Assembly: GCA_900317855.1 (NCBI GenBank)
Contig: ONIG01000001.1
Span: 1-64,000, forward strand
DNA: 64,000 nucleotides
From: an uncultured Eubacteriales bacterium
Lineage (GTDB): Bacteria > Bacillota > Clostridia > Oscillospirales > Oscillospiraceae
Reading direction: 5' to 3'
Shown here: positions 7,856-17,243 of the stretch, in pieces
How positions within the stretch are numbered: position 1 is the stretch's first letter
Layout of the letters: each line of letters begins with the position of its first letter
The notes under the pieces: generated by a model
What the model was told of the DNA's origin: nothing
Database searches by the model: none
The model's input: the letters and a program-made list of their open reading frames with translations, nothing else
Made by a program: the position numbers and the translations under genes

Positions 7856-9000
7856 GTGTGCTCCCTTTCCCGGAGGCGCTCGGCCAGAAACGCGGCGACG
7901 CGCTCGGCGGAGTGTCCGTCTGTGTATTGGTTGGTCAGCATCGTGAGCTGCAGGCGCTTGGCCCGCAGCGGATCATCGCCCGCGGCGAGCTGCTCGAAAA
8001 ACGTGCGGAAATCGTCCGGCGTGTCGAGCAGGGCCGCGCTCTCGCGCAGCGGCTGTGGGTCGATGGCAAAGCCCGGCTGCTTGGCGTAGGCGTCAATGTC
8101 CTCGAACGTCAGCCCCACGGGCTTGCCCGTGAGCAGATAGTCAAACAGCACGGAGGAATAGTCCGTGATGAGGGCATCCGTGCAGGCGAGAAATTCATAG
8201 GACGTGATGCCGTGCGCGGCGAAGAGCCCGTCATCGATGAAGCGGAGGTGGCTCAGCTCCAGCGCGCGGATGTGCGACAGGTCCTGCGCCGGGTGGGGCT
8301 TGACGATCACGAGCGTGTTCGTCGCCCGCGCGGCCTCGTTCACGGCCGCGGCCGCCGCCGGGTCATGGATGACGGGGACGGAGATGTCCGTCGTCGCAAC
8401 GAGGTTGTTCTTGTGCTGGCGGTACGTGGGATACCAGACGACGAAGCGGTCAAACTCCGCGCCGAAGATGTCCTTCAGGTCGCATTTGTGCGTGAACAGG
8501 TCGTCGTTGCGCGGGAAGCCGAGCGTGACGAGCTTTTCCGGCGGGATGTGAAATTCATAGCTGTTCACGGCGTCAAAAAACGGGGCCTGACTCAGCGCCC
8601 AGTCGGTCGTCGGGTCGCAGAAATAGTAGTCGTGCACGCTCTTGAGCGGGCTGCCGTGCGTCAGGTACAGGTGCACGGTCTCCGGCCGGAGCTTCTGGAG
8701 CTGGCCGTTGCAGTCCACGATGGCAGCGGCGCGGGCGCGCAGCCAGAACAGCCGCAGCAGCGCCCATGTTCCCCGCGTGCCGGCAAAGGACACGTTCTTT
8801 TCATGCACGTCCCGGAAAACGGCCGGATCCGGCACGACCCACACGAGCCGGTACCGGTCGTTCCAGCCCTGGGCCAGCAGCGTCCGGTACAGGGCGCCGG
8901 TATTGTCGCCGAGGGGCGGCGCGCTCTCGAGCAGGATGACCGGCTTGCCGGGCAGCAGGTTCATCAGCCGCACGAGCAGACGTTTCAAGCGTTGTTTCAT
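7852..9000 (-). CDS. CDP-glycerol glycerophosphotransferase family protein (TagB/TagF-like)
   Basis: A 382-residue enzyme of the Glyphos_transf family, which transfers glycerol phosphate from CDP-glycerol to a lipid-linked or growing polymer at the inner membrane face. Family marks are LTHGSPLKSV, the VIVKPHP segment and TDYSSVLFDYLLTGKPV near the C-terminus. The length fits a TagB-like primase or a compact TagF lacking an N-terminal domain. It overlaps tagD by four bases and the flippase upstream by four bases, so all three are in one operon. Whether it primes or polymerises is open. Confidence 0.9.
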   Translation of the reverse strand: MKQRLKRLLVRLMNLLPGKPVILLESAPPLGDNTGALYRTLLAQGWNDRYRLVWVVPDPAVFRDVHEKNVSFAGTRGTWALLRLFWLRARAAAIVDCNGQLQKLRPETVHLYLTHGSPLKSVHDYYFCDPTTDWALSQAPFFDAVNSYEFHIPPEKLVTLGFPRNDDLFTHKCDLKDIFGAEFDRFVVWYPTYRQHKNNLVATTDISVPVIHDPAAAAAVNEAARATNTLVIVKPHPAQDLSHIRALELSHLRFIDDGLFAAHGITSYEFLACTDALITDYSSVLFDYLLTGKPVGLTFEDIDAYAKQPGFAIDPQPLRESAALLDTPDDFRTFFEQLAAGDDPLRAKRLQLTMLTNQYTDGHSAERVAAFLAERLREREHT

Positions 9001-10529
9001 TTTCTCAGCACCTTTCGCACCATACCGCCGACGAGGGCCTTTTCATATCCGTTCATGGACAGCAGCCACACGGAGGCACAGTAGATCGCTGTGTAGACGA
9101 CGATGCCGCCGAGCAGCATCGGAATCCTGTAGAGGTTTACAAACAGCATCATCAGCACGCCGCACGCGGCGGGCGGCAGCAGGCCGAGCGCCATGCGGCC
9201 GATGTTCTTCCAGAACACGGTCACGTCGATGTTCAGCCGCCGCTGATAGAAGATGTTCATCACGAGTCCGTTTGCCAGCGCGACGGCGACGGCCGTGCCG
9301 ATCGCGCAGCCGATCGCACCGAGGTACTGGCACAGCCAGATGCTGATGGCGAGGTTGCCGATGGCCATCGCCCCGTAGATGATCGAGCGGTACTTGTGCA
9401 GATTCTGCGCGCGCTGCATCTCGATGCCGAGGTTTTGCGTCAGCGGCACCATGCCGGGGATGATGAGCAGCAGCACGATGATATACGCATCGTCATAGCC
9501 CGGTCCGGCCCAGAAATAGATAAACGGCTTGCCGAAGAAGATGATGCCCGTGCACACGAGCGATAGGATCAGAAACTGGATGCGCCCCACGCGCACGAAC
9601 AGCTCCGTGAGCACGGTGCGCAGGCGCGCTTTGTCGTCCTTGTTGTCCTGCACGAGCTGATGGATGCGCGGCGTGAACACGGACGACACCGCCGTCGAAA
9701 ACGAGATGAAGTACGTGTGCAGCTGCTGGCCGACGGCGTAGACCGCCGTGGCGGCCGTGCCGCAGTAGCGCGTGATGATGAGCTTGTCGAGGTTGTTGTT
9801 GACCTGGTCGACGACCATGTTGATGGCGATGAAGCCCGAGAACACGGCGATGTCCTTGAGCACGGCGCCGTCAAAGTTCCGGAACGAGACCCGAATGTGC
9901 AGCTTGCCGAAGCAGTAGATCAGCCGCAGCACGTCCACGAATACGGAGATCGTTACCGTGACGACGACCATGCCGATCGAGCCGTAGCCCGCCAGCAGCA
10001 CCGGCAGCGTCACGAGCGGGGACACGACCGTGCGCAGGATCTCCGTCGCCTTCAGGAACACGAACTGCTCCTGCGCGCTGATGATGTTGCTGAACACGCT
10101 CATCGGGAAGCTCACGGCGAGGTTCGCCGTCAGCAGCAGCATGAGGATGCGCGCCGTGTGGTACTCGGCGTCCGTCAGGCCGGTCTTGAACACCATCTCC
10201 AGATGGAACGTCAGGTACAGTCCGCACGCGAGCGCGATCAGACCGATGACGGAAAACACGATCAGGAACAGGCCGTTGAGCCGCGCGATCTTATCGTCCG
10301 CCTTTTCCTTGCGGTAGAGGATGTAATAGCGCACGTAGCTGCCGCCGAAGCCGAGACTGAGCACCGACAAAATGGCGATCGTCGAAGCGACGGTGGAGTA
10401 CAGGCCGTACTCGCTCTTGCCGAGGATGCGCAGCATGAACGGCGTGTAGGCGATGGAGACGATGATGTTGAGCGTCATCTGCACATACGTGAGCAGAGAG
10501 CCGGAACGCAGTTGATTGTGATGCTTCAT
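8997..10529 (-). CDS. Wzx-like polysaccharide flippase
   Basis: A 510-residue membrane protein with 12-14 hydrophobic segments, of the oligosaccharide flippase part of the MOP superfamily. The N-terminal LRSGSLLTYVQMTLNIIVSIAYTPFMLR and GKSEYGLYSTVAS segments are typical of this family. It probably flips a lipid-linked repeat unit assembled by the neighbouring glycosyltransferases. It lies four bases after the first GT2 gene and overlaps the next gene by four bases. It is distinct from the MurJ-like (15705-17243) and SpoVB-like (6032-7372) proteins of the same cluster. Confidence 0.88.
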   Translation of the reverse strand: MKHHNQLRSGSLLTYVQMTLNIIVSIAYTPFMLRILGKSEYGLYSTVASTIAILSVLSLGFGGSYVRYYILYRKEKADDKIARLNGLFLIVFSVIGLIALACGLYLTFHLEMVFKTGLTDAEYHTARILMLLLTANLAVSFPMSVFSNIISAQEQFVFLKATEILRTVVSPLVTLPVLLAGYGSIGMVVVTVTISVFVDVLRLIYCFGKLHIRVSFRNFDGAVLKDIAVFSGFIAINMVVDQVNNNLDKLIITRYCGTAATAVYAVGQQLHTYFISFSTAVSSVFTPRIHQLVQDNKDDKARLRTVLTELFVRVGRIQFLILSLVCTGIIFFGKPFIYFWAGPGYDDAYIIVLLLIIPGMVPLTQNLGIEMQRAQNLHKYRSIIYGAMAIGNLAISIWLCQYLGAIGCAIGTAVAVALANGLVMNIFYQRRLNIDVTVFWKNIGRMALGLLPPAACGVLMMLFVNLYRIPMLLGGIVVYTAIYCASVWLLSMNGYEKALVGGMVRKVLRK

Positions 10530-10533
10530 AGCG

Positions 10534-11502
10534 TCAGTTCCCGGCGGCGAACAGCAGATGCACGGCCCGGTATTGCTTTTTGCCGAGCAGGGACAGCACC
10601 AGCCTCTTGCGTGCCGGATAGCCTTTCAGATAGGGATTGTGCCGGTAGTCGGGGAAGCGCGCAGCGGTAAAGTCCAGCAGCTGCGGCAGCAGCGGGTGCG
10701 CGCTCTGCACCTTGAGGATGCGCACGGACGCATCATAGAGCACATTGTCCACGCAGAGCTTGCCGAGCTCGTTTTCGTACTGCTCGAACAGGCCGCGCGC
10801 CTGATACCACGTCAGCACGTCGTCGATCGCGTCCATGATTTCGGCGTTGGCGTCGAGCGCGCGCTTGGTCACGGAGCCCTCGTGCTGCCGGTAGAGGTAA
10901 AGCACGTCCGGCAGGATCACGACGGACTGCGCCGCCGTGAGCATCTTGCGCGTCATGCACAGGTCCTCGCCCCAGCCGCGGGCGCGAAAGCGGATGTCCG
11001 TATCCGTGAACAGCGTGCGCCGCCACGCGGCGATGCAAGCCGACGGGCGGTTGAGCAGCAGGGCAGGCGTCTCCTGAAGTGTCAGCGGCGTATGCAGCGG
11101 CAGGTCGTCGGTGAACACCGCGCCGTCGTTGTCGCCGGTCATGCGCAGGCCGAAATAGCACACGTCGGCCTGCGTCTCGTCCAGTGCGGCGGCCAGCACG
11201 GCGAACGCCTCCGGCGTGTAGCTGTCATCGCTGTCGAGAAAGAGCACATAGTCGCCCTGCGCGAGCGGGAGCGCCGCGTTGCGCGCGTCGCCTGCGCCGC
11301 CGTTGGGCTTGTGCAGCACACGGATGCACTCCGGGTGCTCGCGCGCGAGCGTGTCGCACAGCGCGCCGCTCTTGCCGTCGGTCGAGCCGTCGTCCACGAG
11401 CAGGATCTCAAAGTCCGCGCCGGTCTGCGCCAGCACGGAGTCCACGCCCTCGCGCAGGTATTCCCAGCCGTTGTAGACCGGGATGATGACACTGAATTTC
11501 AT
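10534..11502 (-). CDS. family 2 glycosyltransferase, copy A
   Basis: A 322-residue GT-A fold glycosyltransferase. The N-terminus MKFSVIIPVYNGWEYL and the GDYVLFLDSDD segment, which carries the DxD-type metal site, define family GT2. A downstream RGWGEDLCMTRKM block holds the likely catalytic acidic residue. It is a clear paralogue of the next gene upstream, sharing VDDGSTDG, HKPNGG and DARN blocks. It probably adds a sugar to a lipid-linked intermediate at the cytoplasmic face; the sugar is unknown. It is preceded by a GGAGG-like site and lies 21 bases behind its paralogue. Confidence 0.92.
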   Translation of the reverse strand: MKFSVIIPVYNGWEYLREGVDSVLAQTGADFEILLVDDGSTDGKSGALCDTLAREHPECIRVLHKPNGGAGDARNAALPLAQGDYVLFLDSDDSYTPEAFAVLAAALDETQADVCYFGLRMTGDNDGAVFTDDLPLHTPLTLQETPALLLNRPSACIAAWRRTLFTDTDIRFRARGWGEDLCMTRKMLTAAQSVVILPDVLYLYRQHEGSVTKRALDANAEIMDAIDDVLTWYQARGLFEQYENELGKLCVDNVLYDASVRILKVQSAHPLLPQLLDFTAARFPDYRHNPYLKGYPARKRLVLSLLGKKQYRAVHLLFAAGN

Positions 11503-11523
11503 AGCTTCCTCCAGTCCGGGCGC

Positions 11524-12507
11524 TCAGCCGAGCTTGTCCTTCACGGCGAAGAGCATCCGCACGGTGCGGTATTTGCGCTGCCGCAGCAGGCGCAGGATCA
11601 GCTTGTGGCTGCGCGAGAGCGTCTGCAGGTACGGGTTTTCCAGATAGTCCGGGAACTGTGCCTGCACGTAGTCCTGAAACCGGTCGAGCAGCTCGCTCTC
11701 CGGGTCCACGCGCAGCACGCGCACCGAGGCCGCGAGCAGCACATGGTCCACGGCCAGGCGCGACAGCTCATTGTAGTAGCGCTTGAACAGGCCGTTTTCG
11801 CGGTACCAGCCGAGCAGGTTGTCAAACGCAGTGAACAGTTCTGCGTTGCGCGCCGTGTTCGTGTTGCGTGTGATGGAGTTGGTGCGGTCCACGTAGTAAT
11901 ACAGAATGTCCGGCACAAAGGCGGCGCTTTTGGCCAATGCCAGCAGCTTCACGGATGTGCACAGATCCTCATACCAGATGCGCGCCGGGTAGCGCACGCC
12001 GGAATCCAGAAACAGGCTGCGCCGCCAGATGCGGCTCCAGGGGGAGGGCATGGTCTGCATCAGCTCGGGCGTGTCGGCAAGCGTAAAGGTGCGGTCGGTC
12101 GGCAGGGGATCCACAAGCTCCTTGACCACGACGCCGTCTGCCTCGAGCGCCGCGCCGAAGCCGATGATGTCGCTCCCGAAGCGAGCGACGGCGTCGGCCA
12201 GTACGCGGAACATGTTGGGGGCGATGTAGTCGTCACTGTCGATGAAGATCAGATACTCGCCCTGCGCCGCCTCGATGCCGACGTTGCGCGCCTCACCCAC
12301 ACCGCCGTTCGGCTTGTGGATGGCGCGGATGCGCTCCGGGTGCGCCGCAGCATAGCGGTCGCAGATCGCGCCGCTCTCGCCGTCGGTCGAGCCGTCGTCG
12401 ATGAGGATGACCTCGTAGTCTTCAAAATCCTGCGCCAGCACGGAGTCAATGCACTTGGGCAGGTAGTCCTTGACGTTGTAGACCGGGATGACAACACTGA
12501 AAATCAT
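11524..12507 (-). CDS. family 2 glycosyltransferase, copy B
   Basis: A 327-residue GT2 enzyme beginning MIFSVVIPVYNVKDYL, with IDDGSTDGESGAICDRY, HKPNGGVGEARNVGIE and the metal-site block LIFIDSDDY. It parallels copy A block for block, so the pair arose by duplication. The ATG at 12507 is chosen because AGAGGAG lies upstream and the first strand begins there; this start overlaps the stop of the ligase gene by four bases. Donor and acceptor sugars cannot be predicted. The two copies probably add successive sugars of one repeat unit. Confidence 0.92.
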   Translation of the reverse strand: MIFSVVIPVYNVKDYLPKCIDSVLAQDFEDYEVILIDDGSTDGESGAICDRYAAAHPERIRAIHKPNGGVGEARNVGIEAAQGEYLIFIDSDDYIAPNMFRVLADAVARFGSDIIGFGAALEADGVVVKELVDPLPTDRTFTLADTPELMQTMPSPWSRIWRRSLFLDSGVRYPARIWYEDLCTSVKLLALAKSAAFVPDILYYYVDRTNSITRNTNTARNAELFTAFDNLLGWYRENGLFKRYYNELSRLAVDHVLLAASVRVLRVDPESELLDRFQDYVQAQFPDYLENPYLQTLSRSHKLILRLLRQRKYRTVRMLFAVKDKLG

Positions 12508-13973
12508 GTGCGTTTCTCCTCTCCGTCCGGCAGTGCGTCCGGCTGCTCGCTGCGCATCTGCGTCAGGTAATAGACCGCGGCCAGCAGCACCGACATGTAA
12601 ATCGAGGCGTTCGGCCGCCGCAGCACGCCGGCAGTGAAGTAGGCGTACACCAGACACAGGCACAGCGCGATGCCGAAGGCGCCGGCCTCCACCGTGAAGT
12701 ATTTGCGGAAATCTTTGATCAGGCACTTGACGATCAGGTACAGGAAATAGCCGATGAAGGCGACCATCATGGCCAGGCCGACCCAGCCGTAGAGGAAACA
12801 GATGCCGTGGAAATCGTTCTCCACGTCATAAATCTCGCCGTCAAAGGCCATGCGGCCGAGCTCCATGCCGAACAGGCGGGAAGTGAACGGCTGCTCGTCG
12901 AGCAGCATCTCACAAAAGACGATCTTGCGGTGGCGGGTCGCCGTGATGTCCGTGACCTGATCGGAATAGCCGTAGGCGGACATGACGCGCGCCGTGCCAA
13001 AGCGCTGGCACATGTTCGGGGAGTAGAAATTATAGATCGTGCACAGGGCGTGGTAGCGCTCCTCGGGCGTGACGGTGGAAGTGCCGTCTTTGTTGCCCTC
13101 GGCGCGCTTGATCATGCGCTCGGCGTCGTTCTGCTTGTAGCTCATGGCCTCATTGTAGCGGTTCTGGTTGATATACATGGGCGACTGCTTGTAGGTTGCA
13201 CAGCATGCGATGAGGATGAGCACCAGCACGGCAATGTAGCGCTTGGAGGTGCGGGCCTTGCCAGTCAGCACCAGCACGATCGGCACGCCCAGCGCGGCCA
13301 CGGCGATCGAGAAGAATGCCAGACGCGTGCCCATGAGATAGAGCTGCGCCAGCGCGGCGACGCTTGTGACCGTGAACAGCAGGAAGTTCTTTCTGCGGTA
13401 GCACAGCAGGATGACGATGGGCGCGAGAATGCTCATGATCGCGCTCTGTGCATTGCCGAACGAGTACCAGCCGAGAATGCCCACATTGGTGGACTGATAG
13501 GTCGCCGAGGAGGTGTGTGTGAGCACGCTCACGACGACCGAGGCCGTGATGATCCAGAAGTCGAGCATCAGGCCGGTCTCAAACGCGCGGTAGCACTTGT
13601 TGTTCGCCCGCAGAAACGAGATGAAGCACAGCACGAACAGCGGCATCTGCACGACGCGCACAAAGTTGGTCAGGTCGTAGACGATGCGCTGGTAGCCGAC
13701 GATAAAGCAGGAGATGCAGTGTCCGACGAGCAGAAAGGCACAGGCGGCGATGGCGATGCCGTAGACCTTTTTGCGCGACGAGGTCACAAACCCGAGCACG
13801 CACACAACGGCGAATACGGCGAAGCGCAGCAGTAGCGTGATTGTATTGCTCATACCGAGCCGGTCCGTCCAGAAGGACAGGATGTCCATCAGCGGCTGGA
13901 TCGCCATGAGGACGATAAGGAACGTGGGCAGATGGCGCGCGAGCGCGCCGGAAGCGTGTGTTTCTTGACTCAT
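12504..13973 (-). CDS. O-antigen ligase/polymerase-like membrane protein, copy B
   Basis: A 489-residue membrane protein with about 10-12 segments and a large extracytoplasmic loop in the second half, as in O-antigen ligase or Wzy-like polymerases. In a Gram-positive it would polymerise or attach a surface polysaccharide. It shares striking blocks with the gene at 17240-18649: QSPMY, a TSRLFGMEL versus TSRLFGFEL block, DVENDFHG versus DAENDFHG and GVLRRPNAS versus SVLRRPNAS. The Arg, His and acidic residues of these loop blocks are candidates for function. It overlaps GT2 copy B by four bases. Confidence 0.8.
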   Translation of the reverse strand: MSQETHASGALARHLPTFLIVLMAIQPLMDILSFWTDRLGMSNTITLLLRFAVFAVVCVLGFVTSSRKKVYGIAIAACAFLLVGHCISCFIVGYQRIVYDLTNFVRVVQMPLFVLCFISFLRANNKCYRAFETGLMLDFWIITASVVVSVLTHTSSATYQSTNVGILGWYSFGNAQSAIMSILAPIVILLCYRRKNFLLFTVTSVAALAQLYLMGTRLAFFSIAVAALGVPIVLVLTGKARTSKRYIAVLVLILIACCATYKQSPMYINQNRYNEAMSYKQNDAERMIKRAEGNKDGTSTVTPEERYHALCTIYNFYSPNMCQRFGTARVMSAYGYSDQVTDITATRHRKIVFCEMLLDEQPFTSRLFGMELGRMAFDGEIYDVENDFHGICFLYGWVGLAMMVAFIGYFLYLIVKCLIKDFRKYFTVEAGAFGIALCLCLVYAYFTAGVLRRPNASIYMSVLLAAVYYLTQMRSEQPDALPDGEEKRT

Positions 13974-13977
13974 GAAT

Positions 13978-15702
13978 TTACTCCTTTGTTTGTGTGCTGC
14001 CGGAGGGGGTGGGCCAGCAGGCGCGCAGGATCAGCAGCACGATCGCGCCGAGCACGAGGCCGAGCACGAGGCCGATGCCGGTGCGCAGCAGCGAAACGAG
14101 AAAGTGCGCGCGGATGTGGCAGAATGTGTTGGCAACGGAGGCAAAGCCGATCGCGCCGAAGACACCGAACAGCCACGCCGTCAGGCGGCTGCGGTGCGTG
14201 GCACAGCAGTACGCCGCGGCGATGGCGGGGTAGGCGATGAGAAATTCTTTTGTGCGCGGGCGAAACAGCAGAACGCGCTCCAGCCAGTTGCGCACGCGCT
14301 GCTCGCCGACGGAGACGGACAGCATCCCGTCGCCGGTGCGCAGGATGTACACCGTACCGACGGCGGCGAGGATCAGCACCAGGCACAGGAGCTTCCGCCG
14401 CCAGTGCCGGCTGTTTTCGCGCCGCAGCGTCTCGAGATCCTCGCGCAGCGTGCAGCCGTGCGTGTGCAGCAGCGCCGCCGCCAGCAGCACCATGGCCACG
14501 GCGTACACGGCCAGCTGGCTGAGCTTCACGCCGCGGAACAGCCGCAGCACGAGCAGATATTCCGAGCTGCTGAGGATCGCGCCGATGTAGCAGCAGCCCC
14601 AGAGCGTGATGGCGGCGCCCAGCGCCGTCATGCCCGCGTAGCGGGCCACGGTCGGACGCGTCCCGGCGCTTTCCTTCAGCTCTACGGCCAGCATGGCGGC
14701 CGCCAGGCACGGAAACACGATAGCGGCCAGCAGCGCGAGCGCGGTGCACTGCAGCTCCGGCGCCAGAAAGGCACCGCCTGCGCTCTCCGCACAGCCGAGC
14801 GCGAACAGCAGCACGCGCAGCCAGCGGGCGCGCAGCGGCACGATGATACCCAGCAGCACGATCGCCGCGGCGAACACGCCGATGCCGCACACTGCCAGCA
14901 GCACGGGGCTGACGGTTCTGGTCTCGATGGCGGTGAGGCCGCCGTAGCGATACCCCGCCGGGGCGAGCCGCTGCGCCAGCTGCTGCAGCAGCTGCGTGTA
15001 CACGGCCGGCTCCGCGACGGTCTCGCCTGCGGCGTCCGTCAGCGGCGTGAGCCACAGCACAGTCATGCCGCGGTCCACAACCGCGCGGTAAAGCATGTTG
15101 ACAATCTCCTCCGCACCGCTGTAGCCGAGCGTCTGGTAGCGCGCGCGGAATGTCTGGTTGAGCCAGAAGCCCTTGACCATGCCGCCGGTATATCCGTCGA
15201 GCGTGTAGCCGTCCGGCAGGACGCAGCCGGTCTGGTTCTTGTCCTCGATGAGCACGAGCGTGCTGCCGCTTTCGCGCAGCGCGTCGAGCACCTGCGCCTG
15301 CGGCAGCGGCTCCGTGTCGGTGTCGACGCCGGTCTGCCCTGCGGCGGCGAGCGTGTCATACTGTGCGGCGAAGAAGTAAGTCCCGCCCTGAGCAAGTCCG
15401 CCGACCTGTGCCAGTGTTAGCCCCGCGTCCTGCGCGGCGCGCACGATGTCGGGTTCGGCCTGCTCTGCCGGTGTGACCAGCAGCTCGCGCACACCGGCGC
15501 CGGCCAGCTGTGTCAGCCATTCCTGCACCGGCACGCCGGAAGCGTCCGCCAGCCGGACGGTGTCCTCATAGCTGATGACCACGTCGACCTGCTGCTGCGT
15601 CTGTTCGACCCCGATGCGGGCACCGAGCAGCCAGAAGGCCGCCAGAGTGCAGATGGCTGCTACCATCAGCAGCAGACGATAAGAGTGAAGGTGTTGTTTC
15701 AT
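13978..15702 (-). CDS. DUF5693-like polytopic membrane protein
   Basis: A 574-residue protein with an N-terminal anchor (YRLLLMVAAICTLAAFWLLG), an extracellular domain of about 300 residues (to near 315) and then about eight or nine membrane segments. This architecture and the GLTLAQVGG and VLIEDKNQTGC stretches match the DUF5693 family of Clostridia, which I recall beside surface-polymer and csaB genes; no biochemical role is established. The ATG at 15702 directly follows the stop of the MurJ-like gene. The extracellular part could sense or process polymer, which is inference. The GC-rich C-terminal half is rich in Ala and Leu. Confidence 0.65.
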   Translation of the reverse strand: MKQHLHSYRLLLMVAAICTLAAFWLLGARIGVEQTQQQVDVVISYEDTVRLADASGVPVQEWLTQLAGAGVRELLVTPAEQAEPDIVRAAQDAGLTLAQVGGLAQGGTYFFAAQYDTLAAAGQTGVDTDTEPLPQAQVLDALRESGSTLVLIEDKNQTGCVLPDGYTLDGYTGGMVKGFWLNQTFRARYQTLGYSGAEEIVNMLYRAVVDRGMTVLWLTPLTDAAGETVAEPAVYTQLLQQLAQRLAPAGYRYGGLTAIETRTVSPVLLAVCGIGVFAAAIVLLGIIVPLRARWLRVLLFALGCAESAGGAFLAPELQCTALALLAAIVFPCLAAAMLAVELKESAGTRPTVARYAGMTALGAAITLWGCCYIGAILSSSEYLLVLRLFRGVKLSQLAVYAVAMVLLAAALLHTHGCTLREDLETLRRENSRHWRRKLLCLVLILAAVGTVYILRTGDGMLSVSVGEQRVRNWLERVLLFRPRTKEFLIAYPAIAAAYCCATHRSRLTAWLFGVFGAIGFASVANTFCHIRAHFLVSLLRTGIGLVLGLVLGAIVLLILRACWPTPSGSTQTKE

Positions 15703-15704
15703 AA

Positions 15705-17243
15705 TCACGCACGCTTTCTGAATTTTTGCACGATCATCTGCAGCGCCTCCCGCTCGCGCAGCAGCCAGCAGATGCCGGCGTACAGCCCGATGCCGACCAG
15801 GCCGAGCGCGCAGAATTCCAGCAGGGTCAGGAGCTTGCTCAGTCCCGGCCGGTACAGCAGGCTCTCGCACGCCCACATCGCCATGCCGGTCAGCACGGCG
15901 GCGGCGAGGTTTTTGAGCAGCTTGCCGGTGCGCAGACTGCCGCGGGTATCGCGGAAGAAGCAGATGAGCGCGATGACGCCGCCGACGGTCAGCGACACGG
16001 CGGTCGTCCGTGCGATCAGGCCGCAGCTCTGGCTGCGCCGGAACACGAGGTTGAGCACGATGTTCAGCGCCAGCACCACCGCGTTGATGAGCAGCGGTGT
16101 CAGCGTCTTATGCATGGTGTAGTACGCCTTGTTGATCAGGTCCAGCACGCAGAAGCCCGCCATGCCTAGTGCGTACATGGCAAACACGCTGCTGGTCATC
16201 TGGGTGGATACGGCGTTGAAGTTCCCGCTCTCGAACAGGACGTGGATGACCGGTACGGCGAAGGCGGAAAACAGCGCCGAAAACGGCAGGATGACAAACA
16301 GGGTGTTTTCCACCGAGCTGCCGACGTAGCGCTTGTATTCCTGCGCGTTCACCTGCGAATAGGTCAGATTGTATTTCGGAAACAGCACGACGCTGATGCT
16401 GTAGATCAGCGTGGTGGCGACGGGGGTGAAGAGCTTGTCCGCGTAGTACACGGCGCTCACGGCACCGCTGCCGAACGAGGACACAGTGTTGGAGTCCGCC
16501 AGATAGCACAGCAGGAAGATGGACGTGGTGAACACCGTCACGACCGTCGTGCGGGCGAACAGCTTCAGGTCGGGGTCGCGGAAGTGCAGCCCCGGGATCA
16601 GCTGGAACTTTTCCCGCACGATGCACGGGATCGTCATGGCAAACTGCAGCAGCCAGGCAAAGCAGATGACCAGCACGTACTCGAGCACGCGCTCGCTGCT
16701 GGAAAACAGCACGAGAAACACGATCAGCAGCACATTATACGGCAGGCTCAGGCTGCCCTGCAGCGTATAGTGCTCCATGGACTGAAACACGGCGACCAGC
16801 AGGTAGATGACCACGATAAGCGGCAGCGTCAGCACGCAGATCTGCAGGTACATCCGCAGCGTCGGCAGGTCGGCGTCGCTCACGCCGAGCCAGTGACCGA
16901 CGGGCGCAAAATGGATCACGACCGAGGCGAGCCCGACGACCAGCGCGCTCACGAGCACGCTCACGCAGATCAGGTTCCCGGCCACGGCAAAGGCCTTGTT
17001 CCGGTCCTCGGCGAGGTGCCGCGAGATCACAGGCACGGCCGCGATGCACAGGGCGTAGGCGACGGTCGTGAAGATATAGATCGTATAGTTATAGGAGATC
17101 GTATAGAGGTCGAAGACCGTCTGCGTGCCGAACACGCCGGCCTGCAGCGCCTCGCGCACGATGCCGAGGATCTTGGTCAGCAGCGTGACCGCCACGACCA
17201 GACCGATGGTGCGCAGCGTTCGTTTGTTCTGATTCTGGTTCAT
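15705..17243 (-). CDS. MurJ-like lipid II flippase family protein
   Basis: A 512-residue protein with about 14 membrane segments. The N-terminal TLLTKILGIVREALQAGVFG contains the GxxREaxxa-type segment that marks the MurJ/MviN branch of the MOP superfamily, and YADKLFTPVATTLIYSISVVLFPKYN is the second family block. MurJ flips lipid II; paralogues inside polysaccharide clusters may flip other undecaprenyl-linked units. Because it sits in a polymer operon between a ligase-like gene (overlap four bases) and DUF5693, a polymer-specific role is plausible and the housekeeping murJ may be elsewhere. Confidence 0.9.
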   Translation of the reverse strand: MNQNQNKRTLRTIGLVVAVTLLTKILGIVREALQAGVFGTQTVFDLYTISYNYTIYIFTTVAYALCIAAVPVISRHLAEDRNKAFAVAGNLICVSVLVSALVVGLASVVIHFAPVGHWLGVSDADLPTLRMYLQICVLTLPLIVVIYLLVAVFQSMEHYTLQGSLSLPYNVLLIVFLVLFSSSERVLEYVLVICFAWLLQFAMTIPCIVREKFQLIPGLHFRDPDLKLFARTTVVTVFTTSIFLLCYLADSNTVSSFGSGAVSAVYYADKLFTPVATTLIYSISVVLFPKYNLTYSQVNAQEYKRYVGSSVENTLFVILPFSALFSAFAVPVIHVLFESGNFNAVSTQMTSSVFAMYALGMAGFCVLDLINKAYYTMHKTLTPLLINAVVLALNIVLNLVFRRSQSCGLIARTTAVSLTVGGVIALICFFRDTRGSLRTGKLLKNLAAAVLTGMAMWACESLLYRPGLSKLLTLLEFCALGLVGIGLYAGICWLLREREALQMIVQKFRKRA